A DNA stretch of 10,143 nucleotides from Nitrospirae bacterium GWC2_56_14 (GCA_001803705.1 MHDY01000241.1:1-10143); one strand, 5' to 3'; shown: positions 1-7,141, counted from the first letter of the stretch. Notes: generated from the letters alone by a model not told the origin. Program-made: numbers and translations.

Positions 1-1284
1 AAGACGGACTACAGGATCAGCAAGGGAACGGACTTCACGCTCATGTCCCCGAAGCTCGATGCAACAGGCAAGGTTTCTGGCTACAGCGAGATCGGCCGTC
101 TGCAGGTTAAGAAGACCGAGGGGAACGGATCCTGGACCGAGGTCCTGGACCTGAAAAAAGGCGCAAAGATCGAGATCGGCGACCGGGTCGTGCGGCGCTT
201 CTACCATGAAGGAGAGGAAGTAAGCATCCGCAACACCTTCGTGCTTTCAGCCAGGGGCGGCGTGCCTCCCGATGTTTCGCCGCTTGCCGGCGTGAACATC
301 TATGTGAACAACGAATGGCTCGGCTCGACCGGGAGCGACGGCAAGGCCGAGGTCCCGGTGCGTTTGAACAAGAACTTCACCCTGGTGCTGTACCGGCACG
401 GTTACCAGCAGCTGACCGAGACGGTGAAGATCGAAAAGAGCAAGGATGCGAAGGAGTTCACGCTGGCCGTCAATAACGCGGTGTTCAAGGTCGAATCGGA
501 ACCATCGGGCGCCGACGTGTTCGTGGACGGCGAGAAGATCGGCACCACGCCGATCCGCGAGGGCAAGCCCGTGACGCTGGGCTTCCACACGGTCAGGGTC
601 TCGGTCGGCGGGGACTACCGCGATTGGGAAGAGGTCGTGGAGTTCTCGAAAAAGGAAGAGAACCGGACCGGCAGCGCGACGATCAAACTGCCCAAGGATT
701 ATCTGAAGATCGGCGCACGGGCCGAGCAGAAGGGCGACTTCGACGCGGCGATCGCGGCGTACCAGAGCACCGAGAAAGGCCATCCGGATTATTCCGAGAC
801 CCATCACCGCCTGGCGCAGGTCTATCTGGACGACAAGGGCGACTTCGACAGCGCCATCCGCGAGTTCGAGAACGTGCTGTCCCTGCCCGAGAACCAGCAG
901 TTGGTGTTCAAGCAGTTCTCCGTGGCTTTCATGAACCTGGGTCACGCTTATTATGAAAAGGGCAGCGCGCTGGTTGCGAAGGACAAGGACGCGGCGGCAC
1001 AGAGTTTTGCCAAGTCCATCCAGAACCTTCAGAAGGCAAAACAGAACACCCGGTTCTTCCCGAATGACCGCTATGACGAGGCCGTGCATGATACCTACTA
1101 CTACACCGCCTTGTCATACCACAAACTGTATCAGCTCACCCAGAAGGGCAACCTCCTGAACGACGCCAACTTCGCGTGGCGCGAGTACTTTGATTTCTTC
1201 CCCAAAAAGCTCGAAGGGAACAATACCTTTGAGCAGGCCCGCGCGTCCGCGCAGAAGTACTGGGACCAGATCAAGAACCTCTAA
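1..1284 (+). CDS. PEGA-domain and TPR envelope protein (5' end outside window)
   Basis: The reading frame is open from base 1 to the TAA at 1282-1284. The first in-frame ATG (43) lacks a well-spaced Shine-Dalgarno and the codons before it look coding, so the gene probably starts upstream; 427 residues are visible. Visible residues 1-65 hold a beta-rich segment ending in IEIGDRVV, which resembles the C-terminal barrel of FlgT-like proteins (inference). Residues about 95-145 form a first PEGA-like or carboxypeptidase-regulatory-like beta domain. Residues about 160-205 form a clear PEGA domain (VESEPSGADVFVDGEKIGTT). From about 233 the protein is helical with TPR-like repeats (GDFDAAIAAY, GDFDSAIREF), ending in aromatic-rich helices. 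PEGA domains are typical of surface or envelope proteins and TPRs of protein binding, so a periplasmic scaffold role is likely. The signal peptide, if present, is outside the window. Exact function unknown. Confidence 0.85.
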   Translation, partial: KTDYRISKGTDFTLMSPKLDATGKVSGYSEIGRLQVKKTEGNGSWTEVLDLKKGAKIEIGDRVVRRFYHEGEEVSIRNTFVLSARGGVPPDVSPLAGVNIYVNNEWLGSTGSDGKAEVPVRLNKNFTLVLYRHGYQQLTETVKIEKSKDAKEFTLAVNNAVFKVESEPSGADVFVDGEKIGTTPIREGKPVTLGFHTVRVSVGGDYRDWEEVVEFSKKEENRTGSATIKLPKDYLKIGARAEQKGDFDAAIAAYQSTEKGHPDYSETHHRLAQVYLDDKGDFDSAIREFENVLSLPENQQLVFKQFSVAFMNLGHAYYEKGSALVAKDKDAAAQSFAKSIQNLQKAKQNTRFFPNDRYDEAVHDTYYYTALSYHKLYQLTQKGNLLNDANFAWREYFDFFPKKLEGNNTFEQARASAQKYWDQIKNL

Positions 1285-1300
1285 AAGGGCGAAGAAATTT

Positions 1301-1397
1301 TCGCCACGAAGGCACTAAGACACGAAGAACATCTTAAAAATTTCACGATGACTAAAATGTGAAAGCATCTCTTTGTGCCTTCGTGTCTTCGTGGCGA
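1301..1397. repeat. Long imperfect inverted repeat (CGCCACGAAGGCAC family)
   Basis: The left arm 1301-1327 and right arm 1371-1397 are complementary at 23 of 27 positions, and two of the four mismatches would be G-U pairs in RNA. Each arm is itself a degenerate repeat around CTTCGTG. The 43-base loop contains a second small palindrome, TTTCAC (1341-1346) with GTGAAA (1359-1364). There is no T-run after the right arm, so it is not a classical terminator. I recall similar sequences between genes in many environmental bacterial genomes. It fills most of the 162-base gap between the PEGA/TPR gene and the propeller gene; 1398-1446 is leader sequence with the ribosome site. Confidence 0.8.
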
Positions 1398-1432
1398 GTG
1401 TTGGTTCCGGTTTGTCCGGGTTAAGGACGTTC

Positions 1433-1438
1433 AGGAGG
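1433..1438 (+). promoter_or_regulatory. Shine-Dalgarno AGGAGG setting the GTG start at 1447
   Basis: AGGAGG lies eight bases before an in-frame GTG at 1447. This start gives a normal signal peptide. The earlier in-frame GTG at 1375 lies inside the inverted repeat and would add 24 residues that merely translate repeat and leader. Confidence 0.85.
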
Positions 1439-1446
1439 ATCGTGGA

Positions 1447-2700
1447 GTGAACGCACGGAAGTCCGTAGGTGCTCTAGGAGTTGGCCTGATAATGCTTTTC
1501 CTGCCCTCTGCAGGGATGGCAGAGGACACGCTCTCATCGGCGCTCACCACAACTGTAACGGGTACCGGACAGAACGGGACCGGGCCTGCCGGGATCCTCT
1601 CCGGCGCGACCGGGACGGAAGCAAAGCCCGAAGAAAAAAAGCCCGCGCCGCTGGAGCCGCTGTTCGTCAGGCCGCTGGTGGCCGTCGAACAGGGGCGCAA
1701 CGATTCGAACCCCCAGTGGTCGCCGCAAGGCACGCTTATCTCCTTTGAGCGGAGCGTGGGAGATAAACGGGAGATCCGCATTGTGCTGCCCGACGGCACG
1801 CCCGTCCAGACGGTCTATACCCTGCTTTCATCGGGCAGCAATAACGCGAAGTTCTTTTTCCCCGGCATATCGGAAGAGATCAGCTACAACGCCGGCATCA
1901 GCTGGTCGCCCCGGGAGAACGGCTTTGTGTTCATGAGCAACGGCGGCGAAGGCAACTACGACCTCTTCTTCCAGGACCTTGGCGGAGAGGCGGCGACGCG
2001 GCTTACGGAACATAAGGAAAAGGACGGCCAGGTGCACTGGTCTCCTGGTGCGGACCGTCTGGTGTTCGTGTCGGGGCGCACCGGCAACGGCGACATTTAT
2101 ATGATGGACCTGCTGTCACGGGCGCTCACGCGGCTGACCAGGGGCGGGAAAGCATACCTGTACCCCCGATGGTCGCCCGACGGCGGAAAGATCGCCATGA
2201 TGCACGGAAGCAACGAGAACCATGATATTCTCGTTATCTCTGATGTGGCAAGGCCAACGGAGTCTCAGAAACAACTGACCTCCTGGGCCTCTGACGATCT
2301 GCGGCCGGCCTGGTCGCCGGACGGACAGAAGATCGCTTTTTATTCCAATTACAATGCAACAGAAGATCCCCGGATCTGGTCGCTCTTCGTGGTCGCAGCC
2401 GACGGCTCGGACCCCGTTGGGGGAGAAGGTCTTGCGGCAAAGGTCGTTGCAACGGACATTATCCCGGACGTCGAAACAGGGCCGGCCTGGATGCCCGACA
2501 GCAACCGCATCATATTTGTGAAGAACGACCGGCAGGAATACAATCCGCTCTACGTTGTTGATGTGCAGCAGAAGACGGTCGTGCCGCTCAAAACAGATAC
2601 GAAAATGAACCACGATGCCACGTGCTCCGCAGACGGGAGCATTGCATTCAGGGCACAGGTCGATCAGTGGGACCAGATCTATATTATGAAGCTGAAGTAA
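1447..2700 (+). CDS. Secreted TolB-like (PD40) beta-propeller protein
   Basis: 417 residues from the GTG chosen by the AGGAGG eight bases upstream. Residues 1-25 are a Sec signal peptide with predicted cleavage after SAGMA, so the protein should be periplasmic. Residues about 26-75 are a Thr/Gly/Pro/Lys-rich linker. The rest is a beta-propeller built from PD40/WD40-like strands marked by W-S-P-x-G at W91, W153, W198, W242 and W289, a variant at W348 (WMPD), and a last blade where Cys393 replaces Trp (CSADG): about seven repeats. True TolB (tol-pal system) has an alpha/beta N-terminal domain before its propeller; that domain is absent and no tol-pal genes are nearby, so I do not call it tolB. 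The likely role is protein or ligand binding in the periplasm. It sits between two TPR-containing genes and upstream of a peptide importer, which hints at a joint envelope role. Confidence 0.9.
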   Translation: MNARKSVGALGVGLIMLFLPSAGMAEDTLSSALTTTVTGTGQNGTGPAGILSGATGTEAKPEEKKPAPLEPLFVRPLVAVEQGRNDSNPQWSPQGTLISFERSVGDKREIRIVLPDGTPVQTVYTLLSSGSNNAKFFFPGISEEISYNAGISWSPRENGFVFMSNGGEGNYDLFFQDLGGEAATRLTEHKEKDGQVHWSPGADRLVFVSGRTGNGDIYMMDLLSRALTRLTRGGKAYLYPRWSPDGGKIAMMHGSNENHDILVISDVARPTESQKQLTSWASDDLRPAWSPDGQKIAFYSNYNATEDPRIWSLFVVAADGSDPVGGEGLAAKVVATDIIPDVETGPAWMPDSNRIIFVKNDRQEYNPLYVVDVQQKTVVPLKTDTKMNHDATCSADGSIAFRAQVDQWDQIYIMKLK

Positions 2701-2748
2701 GGGCGGGTTTCAAACCCGCCCCTACAGTACCCAGCGGGTTATACCCGC
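2701..2748. repeat. Two short palindromes of the GGGCGGGT/ACCCGCCC family
   Basis: The first hairpin (2701-2721) starts on the base after the propeller gene's TAA: arms GGGCGGGT and ACCCGCCC with a five-base loop. The second (2734-2748) has arms GCGGGT and ACCCGC with a three-base loop. Both carry the same core and look like two degenerate copies of one unit. No T-run follows, so intrinsic termination is not indicated; RNA stabilisation or partial attenuation is possible. I recall this motif as common between genes in Desulfobacterota- and Nitrospirota-type genomes. Confidence 0.8.
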
Positions 2749-2759
2749 CCCTTCAGAAC

Positions 2760-2766
2760 AGAGGAG
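2760..2766 (+). promoter_or_regulatory. Shine-Dalgarno AGAGGAG for the TPR gene
   Basis: AGAGGAG ends five bases before ATG 2772. It fixes the start there rather than at the in-frame codon at 2622, which would overlap the propeller gene and translate the palindromes into an unlikely N-terminal extension. Confidence 0.85.
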
Positions 2767-2771
2767 TTTGC

Positions 2772-4259
2772 ATGGCACGTTTCGCGTTGTTCCTGGTATC
2801 AATGAGCCTTCTTGTCGCGTCGCAGGCCTCTGCCGCCGACGATGTTATGACGAAGGCGGTGAAGCTCTACGAAAAGCGGCACTATGACGAAGCGGCCGGC
2901 CTGCTTCGGTCGAACCTTGCGTCGCTCGGTCCTGCCCAACAGGGTTCTGCGAACCTTGCGCTGGGCATGATCTATTTCAAGAACGCGATGCTGCACCGCG
3001 AGCTCTACCTGGCCTCGGCCTGGGCATCGCAGGGCTATCTGAAAAAGCTGTCAGCTCGCCGCGTGAGCAGCCGGAGCCGTTTTGTCGATCTGTATATGGG
3101 TGATGCCCTGATCGAGGTGGGCAAGGCAGATGTTGCTGCGATCTATCTCAGGCAGTTCCTGGCTGGTGAAGGACTGAGACCACAGTACCAGGCGATCGCC
3201 CAGGTAAGTCTCGGACTGAGCTATCAGGTGAACAATGAGGCCGCAAAAGCGGCGCCGCTCTGGGCGGCCGTCGATACCGTCGACCCCGAAGTGAAGGCAG
3301 AATTGGCAGCTGCATACAGCAAGGCGGGGCTTAAGGACAAGGACCCGCTCGCGCTGGCGGAAGAAAGCCTTGCCATCCAGACGAAGCGCGGAAAGCCGCT
3401 TTCCATACGCATGGTGAAGAACCTTCTGGCGGTCTATGCACGTGCAGGCCTTACCGAGAAAGGCCTGGACCTGCTCAAGCGCGCCGACCTGAATGCGTTC
3501 TCCTTTCGGGAGACGCTGGGCAAGACGAAGGTAATAAATTTCTACGACCTTTCTTTGCTGGATGACATGGCCACGCTCTATGGCCAGGCAAGCATTGCGT
3601 GTCTCGAAAAGGCGGCTGTTGATCCAAAGATCAAAGGTTCCGCCGAGTTCTACCTCGGCCAGGCCTACGCGTTGTTCGGGTCCGCGGAGCGGTCTCAGAA
3701 GACGGCGCAATCGTTCCTGGCAAGCACGCAGCTGCCCCAGCAGTTCAAGGACCAGGCCCGGGTGCTGCAAGGCGCCAATCTCTACAAAGCGAACCGGAAA
3801 GTCGATGCCCTGAAGGTCTGGGACGAGCTTGCCATGAAACCGTCCCAGGACCCTGACGTGCTTGCGGAGATCCTGTTCACCTGCCGGCGATTGAGGGCCG
3901 AATGTCCAAACGCGGCGCGCCGAAGCGCGACAACGGTCGAGGCAGGCGAGGGCAAAAAATTCTCGACCCTGAACATCGCGCTGGGCAAATACTATCTGGG
4001 CAGGCTGGATACAACGCGGGCGGTCATGTACCTTGAGGCCGGCCGCGACAAGAGCAACAAGAACAAGATCGAGTCGAACGACCCGGAGATGCTCGTCAGT
4101 CTTGCCGACGCGTATTTCAGGACCAAAAAATTCTCCGAAGCGCTCGAGATCTATTTCGAGATGAGCAAGCAGTTCCCCGAGGTGCGCCAGCTTCAGGAGG
4201 CCATGCAGGGCGTGTATGCCATGGAGCACAAGAGCGCAGGAGACGTGAAGATCAATTGA
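2772..4259 (+). CDS. Secreted TPR-repeat protein
   Basis: 495 residues from ATG 2772. Residues 1-21 are a Sec signal peptide (hydrophobic core then QASA, predicted cut before ADD); there is no lipobox Cys, so a soluble periplasmic protein is expected. The mature part is almost all helical with TPR-like pairs: residues about 24-70, 288-318 (AEFYLGQAYALFG), 327-352, 397-424 (LNIALGKYYLGRLDTTRAV) and 438-468 (LADAYFRTKKFSEALEIY). The region 100-285 is helical but more degenerate. Three cysteines are present (277, 371, 378); the C-x6-C pair could form a disulfide. No enzyme motif is visible. TPR solenoids bind other proteins, so partners may be the adjacent propeller protein, the PEGA/TPR protein or the binding protein of the importer (inference). 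Confidence 0.88.
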   Translation: MARFALFLVSMSLLVASQASAADDVMTKAVKLYEKRHYDEAAGLLRSNLASLGPAQQGSANLALGMIYFKNAMLHRELYLASAWASQGYLKKLSARRVSSRSRFVDLYMGDALIEVGKADVAAIYLRQFLAGEGLRPQYQAIAQVSLGLSYQVNNEAAKAAPLWAAVDTVDPEVKAELAAAYSKAGLKDKDPLALAEESLAIQTKRGKPLSIRMVKNLLAVYARAGLTEKGLDLLKRADLNAFSFRETLGKTKVINFYDLSLLDDMATLYGQASIACLEKAAVDPKIKGSAEFYLGQAYALFGSAERSQKTAQSFLASTQLPQQFKDQARVLQGANLYKANRKVDALKVWDELAMKPSQDPDVLAEILFTCRRLRAECPNAARRSATTVEAGEGKKFSTLNIALGKYYLGRLDTTRAVMYLEAGRDKSNKNKIESNDPEMLVSLADAYFRTKKFSEALEIYFEMSKQFPEVRQLQEAMQGVYAMEHKSAGDVKIN

Positions 4260-4262
4260 TGC

Positions 4263-4338
4263 ATTGCGGATTTCGGATTGCGGATTTCGGATTTTCCCCC
4301 GGTTTTCGATCTGCATTCCGCAATCCGAAATCCGAAAT
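4263..4338. repeat. Inverted pair of the GGATTTCGGATTGCGG repeat (copy C1)
   Basis: The left arm 4263-4284 and right arm 4317-4338 are complementary at 21 of 22 positions around a 32-base loop. The element begins four bases after the TPR gene's TGA and ends seven bases before the next gene's Shine-Dalgarno, so it occupies nearly the whole gap. The same core recurs at 5973-6004 and 6996-7027. No T-run follows. Its translated minus strand gives peptides such as PQSEIRNP, which I recall as a common mis-annotated product of this repeat family. Confidence 0.85.
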
Positions 4339-4355
4339 AGCATGAGGAGGAGCAT

Positions 4356-5969
4356 ATGAAACGTATACTGGTGGTTCTACTTCTGATCGTTACCATGGCC
4401 ATGGCAGCAGTGACCGCGTCGGAAGCGGCCCGCAAGAAAGACAACCGGCCCGACGGGGGCAGCCTGAGCTATGGCGAATACGGCCGGCCGGCTACGCTCG
4501 ACCCCATCACGAGCAACGAGATGATCTCGCTACGGCTCACGGAGTTGCTGTTCAACGGCCTGGTGGGCATCAATGAAAAGCAGGAGATCGTGCCCGAGCT
4601 GGCGGAGAAGTGGGAGACGCCGGACCGGAACACCTATATCTTCCATTTGCGCAAGGACGTGACCTGGCACCCGCGCGAAGGCGAACAGCCCAAGCCGTTC
4701 ACGGCCGACGATGTGGTATTCACCTACAAGATCATGATGCACCCCAAGACCATCACGCCGCTGAAGGTGCGCTACGAGTTCATCTCCAGCGTCGAGAAGA
4801 TCGACGACGCGACCGTGAAATTCACGCTCAAGCGGCCGATCTTGAACGCTCTTGCGAAGTTCAGCTTCAAGATCATCCCCAAGCACGGCCCGTCCAATCC
4901 CCTGTACCTCACGCGGGAAGATCCCTTTGTCCAGAGCCCCATCGGCACCGGCCCGTATATGCTGAAGAACGTCACGGCCGAGCGGGAGATCGTGCTGGTG
5001 GCCAATGAAGCGTATTTCAAAGGGAGGCCGCATATTGACAAGCTGGCGGCGAAATCCTTTGCGGACCAGAACATCATGACGCAGGCGCTCATGTTCAATG
5101 CCATCGATATGATCGTGCTCGTGAACCCGCGGGACATACCCGAGATCCAGGGAGACAAGCGCTTCATTCTGCAGCCCTATAATGCCCTTTCCTATTCGTT
5201 CTTCGGCTACAACCTGCGGAACCCGCTGCTTGCCGATGCGCGGGTGCGCAGGGCCTTCACCCATGCCGTGAACCGGCAGGAGATGCTTGACGCCTTCTTC
5301 AACGGCCAGGGGACGATTATCTCCGGGCCCTTTGCCCCGGGAAGCTGGGCCTACAACCTCGATGTGCAGCCCCTCGCTTTCGATCCCGAAAAGTCGAAGG
5401 CGCTCCTGCAGGAAGCGGGCTTTACCCGCGGCGCTGACGGCATCATGGAGAAGTCGGGCCAGCGGTTGTCCTTGACCCTCAAGGTGCCGATCGAGAAAGA
5501 GAGCGAGGCGGTAAAACGCGTGGTGCTCGCTTTCAAGAACTATCTCAAAAACGTCGGAGTGGACGTCAAGGTCGAGTTCAAGGAGTGGTATGCCTGGAAA
5601 GAGGACGTGTTCCAGGAGCATGACTTCGACATCGTTTTCGCTTCCTGGGTGTTCGATGATTCAGCGGACATCTCCTCCTTGTTCCATTCGGCCGAGATCG
5701 GGCTTCACAAGAACAACTTCATCGGCTACTCGAATCCCGAAGTGGACGGTCTGATCAACGAAAGCAAGCTCACGCTGGACCATGAAAAGCGGCGGACCAT
5801 CAACCGCAAACTGCACACCATCCTGGCGGAGGAGAACCCCTATACCTTCCTCTGGACGCTCACCAACTACGCGGCATACCATAAGAAGGTCCGCCGTGTG
5901 GCGATCCATCCCTACAAATTTTTCTCCTTTGCCGATGAGTGGTTCATGGAAGAGAAGGACCAGAAGTGA
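4356..5969 (+). CDS. Periplasmic solute-binding protein, family 5 (peptide/nickel type)
   Basis: 537 residues, normal for the family, starting at an ATG five bases after AGGAGG (4345-4350). Residues 1-25 are a Sec signal peptide (MKRILVVLLLIV, ending ASEAA). There is no cysteine in the protein, so it is a free periplasmic protein rather than a lipoprotein. SBP_bac_5 hallmarks include PELAEKWE (80-87), FHLRKDVTWH (96-105), PFTADDVVFTYK (114-125), IGTGPYMLK (196-204), the LLQEAGF segment (350-356) and YSNPEVDGLI (458-467). The segment DFDIVFASWVFDDSADI (423-439) corresponds to the Asp-containing strand region near the ligand site of DppA/OppA. It would deliver a peptide or similar solute to the permease pair encoded next. 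Exact substrate cannot be read from sequence. Confidence 0.93.
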   Translation: MKRILVVLLLIVTMAMAAVTASEAARKKDNRPDGGSLSYGEYGRPATLDPITSNEMISLRLTELLFNGLVGINEKQEIVPELAEKWETPDRNTYIFHLRKDVTWHPREGEQPKPFTADDVVFTYKIMMHPKTITPLKVRYEFISSVEKIDDATVKFTLKRPILNALAKFSFKIIPKHGPSNPLYLTREDPFVQSPIGTGPYMLKNVTAEREIVLVANEAYFKGRPHIDKLAAKSFADQNIMTQALMFNAIDMIVLVNPRDIPEIQGDKRFILQPYNALSYSFFGYNLRNPLLADARVRRAFTHAVNRQEMLDAFFNGQGTIISGPFAPGSWAYNLDVQPLAFDPEKSKALLQEAGFTRGADGIMEKSGQRLSLTLKVPIEKESEAVKRVVLAFKNYLKNVGVDVKVEFKEWYAWKEDVFQEHDFDIVFASWVFDDSADISSLFHSAEIGLHKNNFIGYSNPEVDGLINESKLTLDHEKRRTINRKLHTILAEENPYTFLWTLTNYAAYHKKVRRVAIHPYKFFSFADEWFMEEKDQK

Positions 5970-5972
5970 TTC

Positions 5973-6004
5973 AATTTCGGATTGCGGATTTCGGAATGCG
6001 GAAT
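5973..6004. repeat. GGATTTCGGATTGCGG-type repeat, single copy (C2)
   Basis: This 32-base element starts four bases after the binding-protein TGA and differs from the copy at 6996-7027 at one position. It lacks the opposing arm seen at 4263-4338, so it is a solo half-element. It covers most of the 56-base gap before permease B. Confidence 0.85.
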
Positions 6005-6011
6005 GTACGGC

Positions 6012-6016
6012 GAGGT
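6012..6016 (+). promoter_or_regulatory. Shine-Dalgarno GAGGT supporting a TTG start at 6026
   Basis: GAGGT lies nine bases before TTG 6026. An in-frame TGA at 6017-6019 rules out any earlier start. The next in-frame ATG (6074) would remove sixteen residues directly before the first membrane helix and has no comparable ribosome site. Confidence 0.65.
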
Positions 6017-6025
6017 TGACAAGAA

Positions 6026-6991
6026 TTGAAGCTGTCTGCCATAAGACCCATAGCCCTGGTACTTTCCCGGGAAATGGCGATCACGCTGCTTTTGCTGCTT
6101 GGAGTGAGCTTCGTGGTCTTCATCATTCTGTATCTCTCGCCCGGCGACCCCTTTAGCGCTCTGCTGGAAGGGCAGCTGTCGTCGGGAGAGTCCCCGTCCG
6201 GCGCGCATGAAGTCCTGGGTGTTCCCCCGTCGTGGTATGCCCGCTACCTTTCCTGGCTTGCCAATTTGCTGCAGGGTAATTTCGGCACCTCCATCCGGAC
6301 CGGGATGCCGGTCCTGGGCGAGGTGTTGCGCGTGGGCATCAACACGCTCATCCTTACACTCGGGTCCATGCTGGTCACGCTCTTGATCGCTGTTCCCATC
6401 GCGCTCTATTCCGTGGTGCGCGGCATCAATAAGATCTCGTGGCCTCTCACCATGTTCGCCTATGTGGTTTCGGCGCTGCCGGTGTTCTGGCTCGGCTATA
6501 TCGTCATTTATTTCTTTACGCACAAGCTCGGTCTGTTCCCCCTTGCCTTCGGCTATGCAACGACCTCAACGAAGTTCGGCTGGCTCTATGCCCTGCTCCC
6601 GATCTTCGTGCTCGGCGTGGGCAACGGCACGATCAGCGAAGTGATCCGCTCGCTGCGCGATGAAATGGGCAGGGTCATGGCCGAGGACTACATCCGCACG
6701 GCCCGCGCCAAGGGCGCGTCGGTCTGGAAACACTCGTTCAAGGAAGGCCTCCTCATCCCGGTGACCGAGATCGTCGCAGCCAAGATCCCTTTCATTCTCG
6801 GCGGAGCCGTCATCGTCGAGCAGGTCTTCAACTGGCCGGGCATGGGCAGGATGGCCTGGCAGGCGGCCCAGGACCGGGACTATCCCGTGATCATGGGCAT
6901 TGCGATCCTGGCCGCGGTCTTCGTGCGGCTCGGCAGCCTGTTCCAGAGCGTGGTGTATGTTGCGGTGAATCCGAGAGCGTCGAAAGAATGA
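6026..6991 (+). CDS. dppB: Peptide-type ABC transporter permease (DppB/OppB family)
   Basis: 321 residues from a TTG start, close to the usual DppB length. Residues 17-37 form the first membrane helix, followed by the family motif SPGDPF (38-43). The external loop carries RYLSWLANLLQGNFGTSI (73-90), typical of DppB. Further membrane helices lie near 105-130, 140-165, 185-205, 248-270 and 288-312. The cytoplasmic coupling (EAA-like) loop is DYIRTARAKGASVWKHSF (221-238), and the C-terminal hallmark VEQVFNWPGMG is at 264-274. It would pair with the DppC-like permease to form the inner-membrane channel. Its gene is separated from its partner by 190 bases, which is unusual because these genes commonly abut. 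The symbol denotes family, not proven dipeptide specificity. Confidence 0.93.
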   Translation: MKLSAIRPIALVLSREMAITLLLLLGVSFVVFIILYLSPGDPFSALLEGQLSSGESPSGAHEVLGVPPSWYARYLSWLANLLQGNFGTSIRTGMPVLGEVLRVGINTLILTLGSMLVTLLIAVPIALYSVVRGINKISWPLTMFAYVVSALPVFWLGYIVIYFFTHKLGLFPLAFGYATTSTKFGWLYALLPIFVLGVGNGTISEVIRSLRDEMGRVMAEDYIRTARAKGASVWKHSFKEGLLIPVTEIVAAKIPFILGGAVIVEQVFNWPGMGRMAWQAAQDRDYPVIMGIAILAAVFVRLGSLFQSVVYVAVNPRASKE

Positions 6992-6995
6992 TTCT

Positions 6996-7027
6996 AATTT
7001 CGGATTGCGGATTTCGGATTGCGGAAT
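6996..7027. repeat. GGATTTCGGATTGCGG-type repeat, single copy (C3)
   Basis: A 32-base element matching copy C2 at 31 of 32 positions. It starts five bases after the permease B TGA, and both copies are preceded by TGATTC. It opens the 190-base gap between the two permease genes. Confidence 0.85.
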
Positions 7028-7134
7028 GAGGATCAACATAACAAACAGTTTCGCAAAGCAAACCAATTGCTGGTTCAATCTTATAGATTGAACTAGCAAA
7101 GAAGAAGATATCAAAGATAAAGTAGTTAAGGCGT
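7028..7134. other. AT-rich patch with a strong hairpin between permease genes
   Basis: By hand count 7031-7130 holds 32 G+C in 100 bases, far below the flanking genes. Inside it, 7067-7081 and 7085-7099 form a 15-bp stem with a three-base TAT loop and one G-T pair (G-U if transcribed). A weaker competing palindrome AACCA/TGGTT spans 7061-7075. No T-run follows on either strand, so it is not a standard terminator. I found no convincing small ORF or sigma-70 promoter here: a TATAGA hexamer in the hairpin (7082-7087) has only a badly spaced TTGCTG. It could be a processed RNA structure, a protein-binding site or a remnant of a small mobile element. Confidence 0.6.
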
Positions 7135-7141
7135 TGCTTCT

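Noticed and set aside
1375..1446. Upstream GTG start for the propeller gene
   Set aside because: It lies in the inverted repeat, lacks a ribosome site and would bury the signal peptide 24 residues in; GTG 1447 has AGGAGG at ideal spacing.
2701..2721. Intrinsic terminator after the propeller gene
   Set aside because: The GC-rich stem is present but no T-run follows, and the next gene starts 50 bases later with a good ribosome site.
2622..2771. Upstream start for the TPR gene overlapping the propeller gene
   Set aside because: The extension translates the palindromic repeat (giving AGFKPAPT) and precedes a perfect signal peptide at ATG 2772.
3051..4355. Minus-strand open frame of 434 codons opposite the TPR gene
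   Set aside because: It lies opposite a gene with a clear signal peptide and TPR repeats, starts in the intergenic palindrome, and its Leu/Arg/His-rich translation is typical of the antisense of GC-rich coding DNA.
4530..5621. Minus-strand open frame of 363 codons opposite the solute-binding protein
   Set aside because: Antisense shadow of a well-supported family 5 binding protein; the translation shows no recognisable motif.
4263..7027. Recurring GGATTTCGGATTGCGG copies as a CRISPR array
   Set aside because: Copies are 1-1.7 kb apart with whole genes between them, vary in orientation, and there are no regular spacers or cas genes.
7067..7087. Sigma-70 promoter from TTGCTG and TATAGA
   Set aside because: The spacing is only nine bases and both hexamers are part of the hairpin; no better -35 was found at 16-18 bases.
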